Assembly (NCBI RefSeq): GCF_963169125.1 | Contig: NC_084802.1 | Coordinates: forward strand, 13,516,896-13,580,895 | Direction: 5' to 3' | DNA from: Humulus lupulus | Taxonomy: Eukaryota; Streptophyta; Magnoliopsida; Rosales; Cannabaceae | DNA length: 64,000 nucleotides | In this document: in pieces, positions 39,060-49,029 of the stretch | How the letters are laid out: each line of letters starts with the position of its first letter | Position numbering within the stretch: the first letter of the stretch is position 1 | The notes under the pieces: generated by a model | Told to the model about the DNA's origin: nothing | Database searches by the model: none | What the model saw: the letters and a program-made list of their open reading frames with translations, nothing else | Program-made: the position numbers and the translations under genes

Positions 39060-39146
39060 GCCCTCAGATCTCATAGCTATATCAGATCATTAACCTTGTT
39101 AACCACAGATTTTTCTTCGAAGCCCATTTACAACTTCACCCACCTC

Positions 39147-39193
<47 letters not shown>

Positions 39194-39339
39194 AATAAAG
39201 AAAGAAAGAAAGAAAGAAAGAAAAAGGGAGATATAAATGGTTATGGTGGTGGTGCTAATGAGGCGGCAAAGATGTAAAGGGCAATGATGAAAAGCCAAGG
39301 AGAATTTGTTTCCAACAATGAGTTTTTCCATCATAGGGC
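39060..39339 (-). repeat. Array unit 30 (family Q)
   Basis: Opens GCCCTATGATGGAA and closes ATCTGAGGGC. Centre carries a (GA) run of about 40 bp followed by a GAAA run. Confidence 0.6.
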
Positions 39340-39761
39340 AAGAGCACCATCATACACGCTATGATCATCTTAAGAAGTCAACTGAAAGATCAGCGAACGA
39401 TACAATGCAGAAAATGACACGAAAAATGAACTAAAGTTCGTTCCTTTAAGAGAGTGTGTTCACATAAAGCTTTCTAGGCTGCATAGTCCATCAATTACCA
39501 CAGTAAGAAAACTGCTCAGAGCCCAGTGCATTTATCATCATTCCTTCAAGACCCCATCAACAGAACAACAAAATAAACATTTAAAAAATAAATAAAGCCA
39601 TAATCTTCCTACAAGACACTAAAAAAAATCATTGCTATAATCTTTAAAAAAAAAAATCAAACAAAACGCTAAAGGAATGGCTTCACTTCACAACACAATT
39701 TTAACCTGGTTTGGAGCTATACATTCTAAAATGTGTATAAAAAAAAAAAAACATGCAGAAA

Positions 39762-40024
39762 GCCCTCAGATCTCATAGCTTTAAAAAAGACTCATCTGCA
39801 GAAGAAGATAATGGGTGCTTTTCAGAAGCCCTAACACGCCACCACCGTACCACCTGCAGTGAATGTGTGTGGATTTGTATATGTGTATATATATATGAAT
39901 GATGATGAAGTAGTAGAAGTAGTAGCAGTAGCAGGAGCAGTAGCAAAGATGGTGGCGACAGCGGGTTAAAGCTCGTGAAAACATGAACCATGCTCATTTT
40001 GATTTGAGTTTTCCATCGTCGGGC
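39762..40024 (-). repeat. Array unit 31 (family Q, promoter-proximal)
   Basis: Opens GCCCGACGATGGAAAACTC and closes ATCTGAGGGC. Interior differs most from other Q copies and includes CCGCTGTCGCCACCATC on the minus strand. If the array is one transcript, this would be its first unit. Confidence 0.58.
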
Positions 40025-40220
40025 CCCAAAATGTAAAAAATAAGACGAAGTGAATAAATAGAAGTTGAAGGTTGTATTTTTGCGAGACTTGAACTGCCGA
40101 AAATACCCTTCGGCGGGAAATTGTTTGAGCCCCATGGCCGATTATATTATTATTGTAGGCTCTCGGGAAAAACGATGTGTTAGTATACTAATCCAATTTT
40201 ATACTATACGAATCCAATCT
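40025..40220 (-). promoter_or_regulatory. Candidate minus-strand promoter of the array
   Basis: Reading minus, ACACATCG (near 40180) weakly resembles the plant snRNA upstream element. An AT-rich ATAATAATATAA follows about 26 bp on. An E2F-like TTTCCCGCC lies at 40112-40120. Position immediately before unit 31 and the common unit orientation suggest a start here. This is inference from motifs only. Confidence 0.3.
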
Positions 40221-40264
40221 GATTGTTGATCTATAAGAATCCAATTTTATCATTTAAAAATTTT

Positions 40265-41145
40265 GAAAATATTGAACCAATCACATTTTAAAAAATATGT
40301 TTTCACATTATAAATTTAAATTTTTATTTCAGAAATATATTTTTTGAAAATGTAATTTTCAATCGTGAACTAATCAGATCCTTAAGGTGTAATTGGTAGT
40401 TAATTTGGAAATGATTTTATGATTTTGAAAACTTAAAATTAGTGGAACCTACCAAAATATTTGATTGGTATATTGTTTTTTAAAACTATATCCTAATCAA
40501 AATTTTAATTTTGTTTTGTAATTTAGAAAACAACAATTTTGCGTTTTCTCTGTTTTGTGATTTTTTCTCCAAAAACTTAAAATCAAAATCAGGATTTGTT
40601 TATTCTCTATACTCCTATCCTTTGTATCATTGCTTGTATTTATTTATTTATTTTTTTGCCAATTTTTATAACTTGAGTATGTTCCCACTGGTAATAAGGT
40701 ATTTATGGAACATTTTATGACATTTATGCACAATTCAAAAATAAGTTGTACTGGTATTTTTATAGATGACAATGCAATATTGTTATGAATTTAATCAATA
40801 ATTATTATTAAATTTTAATTTATCAATATACTTAAATTTTACTTAATTAAATCTATTGATAAATCAAAATTTAATATTATACAACCTATGTATATAAAAT
40901 ATATAAAATTAAAATAATATTCAAATTCAGCTGTTCCAATCACATATTCAGCTTCTGTTACATTTTCAAATTTAATACCAATCACAGATTCATTTTTTTA
41001 AAACTCAAAAACAGTTTACTGACATTGAACCAATCATATTTTCAGAAACATGATTTTAGTTACTAAATTCAGATTTTCATTTTAGAATCCCACTTTTCAA
41101 AAATACAGTTTTCTAATCGCGAACCAATCAGACCCTTAGCATTTT
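40265..41145. repeat. Diverged MITE-like direct repeats
   Basis: Two segments, about 40265-40392 and 41025-41143, share the order TTGAACCAATCA, AT-rich text and CGTGAACTAATCAGATCCTTA (or a variant). They look like same-orientation ends of old MITE-type elements. The DNA between them is AT-rich with no gene. Confidence 0.5.
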
Positions 41146-41939
41146 AGCGGAAAAAAATAAAGGGTAATTCCGTATTTTTGCAATATTTACCGAATTAAAT
41201 GACAATTCAAAGTCTATACTTTGCAAAATAGAACAAAATAATAACATAAGTCTGATTTTGGTTAAACTATTTTTTAATACGACTAAAATACCCTCATGTT
41301 TTACTAATTAATAAATTAATAATAAATAAATTATAAAAATAATTAAAATAATATTTTAAATAATAAAAAATTAACATAATATAACAAAATTTACATTTAC
41401 AAACCCTATTCTAACTAAAATCATTTAAATCCTAAATCTAAACTAAAATAAATTAAAAAAAATTCTTATTCTTCTACTCGAGCTTAAACAGAACCATGTT
41501 TAAAATCAATCTCTATCCTAAATCAAAACACAAAATCAATATTTTTTTTCTTCATATTCTTCATCACCATCAAAACAAGAAATCTTCAATACAAAATATC
41601 ACAAAATCAAAGTTCCATTTCCCTCACCTTCTCCTTCTTCTTGCTCGAACCCAGTTCCCATCCCTCGTCTTCTCCTTGTCCCATACTTATAAACAACATC
41701 GTTTCTCCTTGCTTCGCACAAATCAGAGGATGACAACGATACCCATAACCCACATCGACCCTCCCTCGCCTTGCATAGATCTAAGGACAAAAATGATGCC
41801 TAGAGTGAACCGCCCCTCCCTCACCCTCTTCTTGCCTCGCACAGATTTGAGGACGTATGAAAATGATACCCAGAACCCACCGCCCCTATAACACCATAGT
41901 TAGCCAAGACTGTCACACTGTGTACTTTTAAATAGAACT
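41146..41939. other. Non-coding stretch with a low-complexity open frame
   Basis: AT-rich DNA followed by a CT-rich segment (41590-41890) in which a unit of about 65-75 bp containing TCGCACAGAT recurs about three times. It creates an open frame of about 130 codons, but the composition and internal repeats argue against a protein. Confidence 0.5.
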
Positions 41940-42780
41940 TGTTGACGCCTTTTTTGTCAACTTATAAATGAAGAACAATTAAACAAAATACCAGAGGAAA
42001 CAACCAATAATAGACACGATTTTTACGTGGTTCAGCAGTTAAAATTTGCCTAGTCCACGAGTCGGTGTTATTCATTTATGGAATTCTCTCAAAGCTTTCT
42101 GGAAGCAATTTTACAGAGTCTTCCCAATACAAATTTCTTCGTCCTTACAAATGAATTGCTCCACACTATTTATAGAGTGGTTTACTAAATATCTCCCCTC
42201 ATATTTTGGGGAGTTAATATATAAATCAATTAAATAAATGCAATTAAATGCATATAGTTACTACGTAAGCGTATAAATCCCATGATATTTGAGATTTTAA
42301 CAACAAATTACAACCAATCCCTTAAACATAGGGATTTTATAACAATAAAGATGTTCACACTTAATTTGTGACCTTAAACATTCAATTCACACGCCTTCGA
42401 GACCGATCAACCATCACGAGCTCGGTACCTCGGTTCTCCTCAACTTTTAACAAGTAACATTGTTCATATCATCCTTTTCGAGCTCACAATGCCCGAGCTC
42501 GAACCGTCTTGTCTGATGGCGGGAAAGGAATCAAGGAATTTATACAAGTGTTGAACCACTGTCATTGTAGCTTTGAGCATGACATATATTCTCAGAACAC
42601 CTTCGAGACCACGTAGTTTCCGAGCTCACAAATTCTGATGTTGTCGCGCTTACTGCACAACGAGGTTGTTCTTGATATTTTCATTAAAGTCATTATGACA
42701 AATCTGATTATTCCGAGCTTACACTTTACGAGCCTAACTTTCGAGATCAAAATTTATATTCTCGAATTTTTGGTGTAACA
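41940..42780 (-). mobile_element. 3' LTR of Tat-lineage gypsy element E1
   Basis: On the minus strand it runs from TGTTACACCAAAAATTCGAG to AAAAAAGGCGTCAACA, matching in layout the E2 LTR at 44470. It is preceded (minus) by a GAGGGGGAAAAA polypurine tract. The outside flank is GAACT (41935-41939). The rest of E1 must lie beyond the right edge of the window because E2 inserted into it. Confidence 0.8.
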
Positions 42781-44469
42781 TTTTTCCCCCTCAAAAGTAT
42801 TAGTTCGAATCCTATGAGAAGGAAACTTTTGAACTGCTACCTCCAAAAACCGAGCCACCCACCACACTCAAGTGTGGACACGCATTAGCCATGGATTGCG
42901 CAGTCAGAGTACTCAAGTACTCTTTTCATCTGCCCACGTCTTTTCGTATCTCAGCTTTTTGCCGCCATTGTCATATTTGCACCCTGTCTGTTAGATCAAG
43001 TACCAAATCCAACCAAAGGCCCTGATTAGTTTGACATTTGACCTCCCTCTTGGACATATATATAGTCGCGTCATCTTCATCTTCCTCACTTTTATATTCT
43101 AATTTTCATAAAGAAGAAAATGAACCAGAGCTCTCTTCCTCTTTTATACATGTTCTCCAAGTCGAAGAAACAAAATAATCTTGGCATTTTTGACTCCGTG
43201 AGATCATTCTTGCAACCGATCCTTCAATCAACGATTTCTCTATATCCTCAAACTTCTGTGTGTAAGTTTTAGTTCTTTGCTTTCTCATTCATTTTTATGT
43301 TCTTCTCTATTGTATGAATGTGTTTACTAGTTCCCATTTCTAGCTATTGCACAGTAATTTATCTGATATTACACAAACTTTTGATTCAAATTTTTTGACA
43401 TCACGGTTCTCAAACCCAGGTTTAGTGCAAAAAATGCAAAAATAGGGTTTTTTCATATTAAGGGTAGTGGGTCGTGTAAGCCAAGAAATAGGGGTTTTGA
43501 TTTAGGGTTTTTAACTGCACAAATCTCAAAATTATCACCTTTTTTGGTAACTGTCAGCTTTATCCCCGAAAATCCAGGATCCTTAAAATGAATCCAAACT
43601 TCCCCACTCTCGTGTTAAGTACACGCTCGAAGCCCGAACTTTACAATAATTTGGGGTTCCATTTCGAATTTGATGTAACCTTTCGAGACCTCAGTCTCAA
43701 TTGAGTTTACTCCGTGATCTCATGCTTTTGAGCTCGAATCACCAAAATTGTACTATGATTTCTTGCATGCCTGGCCCTCACCCTTTTATTTCTTGTTAGA
43801 TGTCGCAGAACTCTGAGATTCAGTGGGGGTCAGTGCTCGCAATTCCTTACTCTCCATCAACTCCCAGTCCGAAGTCTCCCTTCACTCGGAACCAATGCTT
43901 GATACGCGAGCACCATGAGAGGTGCGAACAAGAGGACATCTGAGACCGTTTTCGACGTCAGATTGAAGAGGTCGAGAAAGGAAAAAGGAAGATACTCGAG
44001 GTCGCAATTTATCCAGATCTGGACCCCTAGATCAGACCTATCCTGCTTGATCCCAAACTCAAAGTCACTGTTGCTTACGAGCCTGGTGCACTTTCCTTCT
44101 CGCTGATGGAAGACCCTTTGAACCATTCTTCCACTTCTCGAGCTGCATCCATTCCCACCCTGCAAGAGGGTTTTTTTTTAGGCTGAGAATTATTGGAGCT
44201 GAGTCACCTCAACGGGCCAAATTTCTGAGCTATTAGCTTGCCATGGCCTGAAACTTTTCGGCGCACTGATGTGCTGACCTGCGACTCCGAGCGAGCGGAG
44301 CTGCTTCGCCCCGGGAGATGGCAATCCTGACAACAAGATTAAGCTTGCGGACTGGAGTCGCGAGCACATGAAGGCAGGGGCTCTACTACCCTTGAAATCC
44401 TATTTTAAGGATTTTCTGGACTTTGTTGGGCTTGTTCCCTTCTAATTCCAGACCAATTCATATAGGGTT
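42781..44469 (+). pseudogene. E1 antisense gene remnant with promoter
   Basis: This is the region next to the E1 3' LTR, where the family carries a gene antisense to the element (so plus here). A TATA-like ACATATATATAG lies at 43054-43065. The ATG at 43800 follows an acceptor-like TTCTTGTTAG, and the frame reads MSQNSEIQWGSVLAIPYSP with stops soon after. Text close to the E2 copy (PFTRNQCLIREH, KVTVAYEPGALSFSL) shows homology. The frame is cut by the E2 insertion at 44469 inside a segment equivalent to LLPLKSFFKGFLDYVGLVPF in E2. Confidence 0.65.
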
Positions 44470-45299
44470 TGTTACACCCAGATTTCGAGACCTGAGGGTG
44501 TGACCTCGAAAGCTGGACTCGTCAGGTATAAGCTCGTGATGACTAAAGTGAATGTTCGTAATCCAGGTGTCAAACCCTCGAAGCAAGGTGGCAACCTCGA
44601 AGATATGTAACCTCGGAATGATATCTAAGCTTGAAACTAGCGTCGGAGTATATCCGTTGTCGGGTGTCTTCGGATCAAGTAGCCCGAGCTCGACAAGGGT
44701 ATAAGCTCGGAGTATAATGGCCTTGGTGGTGTTCACCCGCTCCGAGCTGGTCTTGGGGTAAAGTGACCAGCTCATAATTTACCTAAAGACCCGGTCCGGC
44801 ATGATACTGATTACCGATCTCGAACAACGTAATGGGTCATCTGATGAGACGCGGTCCATGCGTTTAAAAGATATTTATTGTTGTAACTCCCCTACATTAA
44901 AGGGATATTAACTAGTATGTTATATGCCCCATGGTCTTCAGGGGACGTTTCCTTGTATATGGGAGTTACAAACTTTAAAGTAATTAAATTTATTAATTTA
45001 CAGAATAACTTCCCGAAACGTGTGAGATTGGATTCTGAGATCTCCTCTATAAATAGAGATGTCATGTACCTTTGTAAATGACCGAATTTTTGTAATATGG
45101 AGAGAAATTCTGGAGAATTCATCCCTGAAGGATTTCCAGAAAATCCCAAAGTCCTAATAAAATTGACTCGTGGACTAGGCAGAGTTAACTGCTGAACCAC
45201 GTAAAAAACTCTCATTGTTCTACTGTATTATTCTTCCTTGCCATAGTTATTACTGTTTACGTGCTCTATATTTTAAGTTGACGAAAAAAGGCGTCAACA
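44470..45299 (+). repeat. E2 5' LTR
   Basis: TGTTACACCCAGATTTCGAG to AAAAAGGCGTCAACA, 830 bp. In the 101 bp visible of the 3' LTR, it differs at four positions. Confidence 0.88.
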
Positions 45300-45322
45300 G
45301 TTTGGTGCTTTCATTGAGAGCC
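45300..45322 (+). other. E2 primer binding site
   Basis: TTTGGTGCTTTCATTGAGAG directly follows the LTR, at the place where a tRNA primer would bind. The tRNA was not identified. Confidence 0.5.
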
Positions 45323-45348
45323 TTAAGCGGTACAATCCCTAAACAACT

Positions 45349-46953
45349 ATGGCCGCGAATGATCAAAATATTCCTGAAGAAAACTATCCACGACACCATG
45401 GGAAGCAGCCTATGGTAAATCCAGAAACTGAAGAGAGAAGCGAGTCCTTCGATTCTTGGGGGCCTCCAGCACCTCCGGCCCTAAGGGATGATGAGGACAT
45501 GTACTATAATTCTGAACAGTACGTCCCCATTGTGGAACTTGAAAACCGACAGTTGAGAAAACAGTTGGCTGAGGCCAATAACCGAAACGAGGAATTAACT
45601 ACGTTAGCCGCGGAGGCCCAGGTGGCTTAGCCCCCACCTCCGCGTGAGAACCAAGCCCCACCTCCGCGGGACGTGCATGTTCCTCCCCGCAGGCCTCGTG
45701 GGCGACCTCGGAAAAATGCTGCCACAAGGAGACCGGAGCAACCTCCGCCACCGGCGGAGCAACCTGCTCCCTCGAGACCCCGAAGAAGTACTCGGGTTAA
45801 GGCTCCGATTAACTCAACTACGGGGGTACCAGCGAAAATTGGGAATAATCGAGCCCCTGCAGAGGCTCGGACTCAGATTCCTAGTAACACGCAAAATGTT
45901 ACCGAGCCAACACGGGCGAATTCAGGACCGTCCAGGCCCTGAAATGGGTGGCTCGGGATGTAGAGGAGTCGGGATGAGGATTATGATGAGGAGCTCAAAC
46001 CATTCGCTCCCCATATTTCCAACACTCTGTTTCCTCAAGGGTTTCGAATTCCTCATGTCCGGCCTTTTGAAGGGAAGTCCGACCCGTACGGCCATCTGAG
46101 TACATTTAACACCATAATGAGAGCAAGTAATGTGGGTTACGAGCTCAGATGCATGTTATTTCCAACATCGCTTACAGGACCAGCAAAAAGCCGGTTTAAG
46201 AAATATAAAAGACATTCAATCACTTCTTGGGATCAGCTATCAAAGGATTTCAAGAAACAGTTTAGAGCCATGATTGGGGTAAGACCCGAGGCATCAACTC
46301 TGACCAACGTTCGGCAACAGCCAGGCGAAACGTTGAAAAGCTACCTTACGAGGTTTAATCTGGAGGTTGCCCGAGCTCGAAATGTGGATGACAGCGGTCA
46401 TCTAATGGCTATCCAAGCTAGGGTAATGCCGGGAAGTCCTCTCTGGGACAATATGCAGAGAAAACTTGTGAGGTCCATAACCGAGTTTAATAGGCGAGCT
46501 CAGAGGTTTGTCAATGTAGAGGAGGCGAGGTCAACACTGAATATGACTTCTCAGCCCATAACTACAATGATAAACGTAAAATCTGCCTCGACCTCGGTGG
46601 ACCCACCAGCTTCAAAGCCTCCTACGGAAAACCCTTCCAAAAGGAAGAAGAACGAAGGAAGTAACCCCAAGGCAGAAGGGGGAAAGAAAAAGAAGGGGGA
46701 AAGGTATTTCTCCGTGTACAAAGTGTACACCGAGCTCAACGAGTCTCGGGAGAATATATACCTGGCTAATGAAAACCAGGTCCCTTTCAGGCGTCCAGAC
46801 CCCATGAGAAATCAAAAGTCCAAGAGGGACTCCAGCAAGTACTGTCGATTTCACAGAGACACTGGGCACACTACTAATGAATGCAGGCAGTTGAAGGATG
46901 AGATCGAAGGACTGATCTCGAGAGGATATTTTAGACAATATGTCAAAAACTAG
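45349..46953 (+). pseudogene. E2 gag, broken
   Basis: The frame opens MAANDQNIPEENYPRHHGKQ and stops at 45628. A proline/arginine-rich part follows in the same and a shifted frame. The retrotransposon gag core is then open from 46117 to 46953 (for example GPAKSRFKKYKRHSITSWDQ and GETLKSYLTRFN). A zinc-knuckle-like CRFHRDTGHTTNEC motif lies near 46845. Gag forms the particle that packages element RNA. At least one stop and one frameshift separate the N-terminal part from the core. Confidence 0.78.
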
Positions 46954-47064
46954 AGTAACAATCAGGCTTCTACTAGCCAGAGGGCAGCTGCGCCATAACC
47001 TGCTCAAAATAATAATTCCCGAGCAAGAGAAGAAGATAGGCCCCCTCCAATTGATGGAGAAGAC

Positions 47065-47524
47065 GTGATAACCATCTTGGGCGGGCCTCATCTCGCAGGG
47101 ACGGGCAGGAATGCCCAAAAGCGGTATGTGAATGAGCTAAAAACTGGGGACGGGTCCCCCTATGAACCCGAACCTAGAGCTCCAAAGTGCCAAAAGATTG
47201 AATCTCAGCCGATAACCTTTACCGAGGACGATGCGTCCCATGTTCAGTTTCCCCACAATGACCCACTGGTCATCACTCTCCAGCTCGCGAATAAGAGAGT
47301 TCACCGAGTTCTCATAGACAATGGGAACTCAGTGAACATTCTCTATAAGGCCACCTTTGAAAAGATGGGACTCGCGCTTCGAGACCTAAAAGCCTGTGCA
47401 ACGACCCTGTACGATTTTTCAGGAGAGGGGATTGCCTGTATGGGGTCCATTGAACTCCCGGTAACCTTGGGAGACTACCCAGTCTCAGCAACCAAGATGA
47501 TGGAGTTTGTAGTAGTGGACCTGC
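47065..47524 (+). pseudogene. E2 aspartic protease, altered and interrupted
   Basis: The frame contains PLVITLQLANKRVHRVLIDN followed by GNSVNIL. The usual active-site triplet D-T/S-G reads D-N-G. The domain should continue with a ...NVLLGRP segment; it does so only after the Athila insertion (resuming at 54448, STYNVLLGRPALVGLG). The protease normally cuts the Gag-Pol polyprotein. Confidence 0.75.
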
Positions 47525-48758
47525 TGATGAATGAGTTTTAGACTCATTTATCTATGTGTTTTTTTAGGAAAAATATTAGGTGTTTGTTTTGTTTTGTTCT
47601 ATTTTACGTTTGTTTTTGTATGTTTTCAGGTGTCGAAGGGCTTAGGTGACTTAGGTGTGGAAACATGGTGGAAAAATCGACAAAATGACAAAAAATGGTG
47701 GAAAACTGTGTTTCGGAGCACTTCCTGCGACTGCAAGAAGTGTGTCTTGCGGCCGCAACTCCAGAGAAGTTTTTGCATTTCTAGAGCATTCCTGCGACCG
47801 CAGGAATGACATCCTGCAACCGCAGGATATGTCTACAAATGAGAAAAACACAGATTTTTAATTAAGGGTGTTTTGGTCCTTTCATGTTTAAAAAATCACT
47901 AATTAGGTTTAAATTACGATTAAGGAGAGGAAAGGAGACACTTTTTGATATCTGGACTGGGAGAAGAGGCTTAGGAGGCTTTGGATGAAGATTGGATTGA
48001 TCATCTAGAGTTCTTTTCTTTTTAGTTTTAGTTTATGTTAATTTCATGTTTATGGATTTCTTAATGATAAACATGAACTAAATTTCTGTTTAGGTTTTCT
48101 AATTGACTCTCTTGAAACTCTATTATGATTTAATGCATTTATCTATTTCTTCTTCATCTGAAATCTATTCAATTTGTGTTTATTGTGTATGTGATTGATT
48201 GATCAACTTTTACATACGAATTATGAATTTGAATCAAAATCTGAAAAGTGAGATTTGAATATGCTAAAATTTAATAGACATAGATTTCAATTTAGAACGA
48301 GACTATTAAATTGGTTTATGTGATTTCTGGTTGTATTCATTGCTTCCTATTGTTTGAATTGACCATAGAAATATAGGGAATTCACATTAGGTTGAGTTTT
48401 CAATTTCTTAACTCGAATAGTTAACACTTTTGCATGCATATCATTTCAGTGAGAAGAGTTTCAGTAGTAATTGAATTAAAGATTAATAGAGTGGATAGTA
48501 GAGAAGATTATGATTCCTAATTGTTTTACAGTGAATTTAATCCTTGTGTTTTTGTTATTATTTGATTTCTGCAATTTTCATTTATTTCTGTTTTCTTGTT
48601 TTCAAAACTCACAAATCTAGTTTTCATTCGTCAAATAGAAACTAAAAATTAATTATTTGGTAATTGATAAATCAATCTCCGTGGGAACGATATCAGTCTT
48701 ACCGAAATAAACTACAAAAGCAATTACGTATACTTGCGTAGCTTTAAATTTCGCAACA
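47525..48758 (+). repeat. Athila 5' LTR
   Basis: Starts TGATGAATGAGTTTTAGAC, ends AAATTTCGCAACA. It contains CCTGCGACCGCAGG and a related TCCTGCAACCGCAGGA nearby (about 47790-47827), two short palindrome-like motifs. Confidence 0.9.
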
Positions 48759-48764
48759 AGTTTT

Positions 48765-48782
48765 TGGCGCCGTTGCCGGGGA
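48765..48782 (+). other. Athila primer binding site (tRNA-Asp type)
   Basis: TGGCGCCGTTGCCGGGGA begins seven bases after the LTR, the standard Athila primer site. Confidence 0.85.
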
Positions 48783-49029
48783 CTGAAAAATTATCAATAT
48801 TAAAATAGTTAATTTTATTTCTAATTTGGATGTTTTTTTTTACATAATTTCTAATTTGTTTGGCTGCAGTTGTTCTTTATCTCAGGTATTCTCCTTATAT
48901 GCGCAGTAGAAGGGGAGTTGACAGTCAAAGTCCAATTAATCTTGAGATTGAGAAAGAGTACAAGCGAAACAGAAAAAACAAGAGGGTTGAAAGTTCCACT
49001 GTTGTTACAGCAGTTATTAATAAAACAGT

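Larger units (their letters stand above)
20824..40024 (-). repeat. 19-kb array of foldback, box C/D-like units in three families
   Basis: About 31 units (26 with both arms) follow each other at 0.2-1 kb spacing. Families P, Q and R alternate as P-Q-R about nine times, then Q alone four times at the right end. Each unit starts (plus) GCCCTCAGA and ends near CAGGGC or TCATCRGGC. On the minus strand this reads GCCC, a TGATGA or TGATGG box, a conserved arm of about 45 nt, a variable centre with CT, TA or GGT runs, a second conserved arm, CTGA and GGGC. Family Q also has an inner stem (ATGAGCCTT with AAGGCTCAT). Arms stay alike between copies while centres and spacers drift. A longer period of about 4.8 kb is visible between 22.8, 27.6 and 32.6 kb. 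Alternatives are an old foldback transposon family or a small-RNA locus. Confidence 0.85.

Noticed and set aside
20824..40024. Array units as ordinary MITEs with terminal inverted repeats
   Set aside because: Arms match each other mainly at the outer four bases and inner stem, not continuously, and no target duplications are seen apart from generic AAA flanks. Not excluded, only less favoured.
39773..40135. Minus-strand open frame of 120 codons over unit 31
   Set aside because: Contains a leucine run from a GTA-type microsatellite; no similarity to anything recognised.
41496..41891. Plus-strand open frame of 131 codons
   Set aside because: Internal tandem repeats and CT-rich composition explain the open frame.
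43857..44165. Minus-strand open frame of 102 codons
   Set aside because: Shadow of the E1 antisense gene remnant on the plus strand.
47531..47861. Open frames in the Athila LTRs, repeated at 53263-53545
   Set aside because: LTR sequence; identical frames occur in both LTRs simply because the LTRs are copies.
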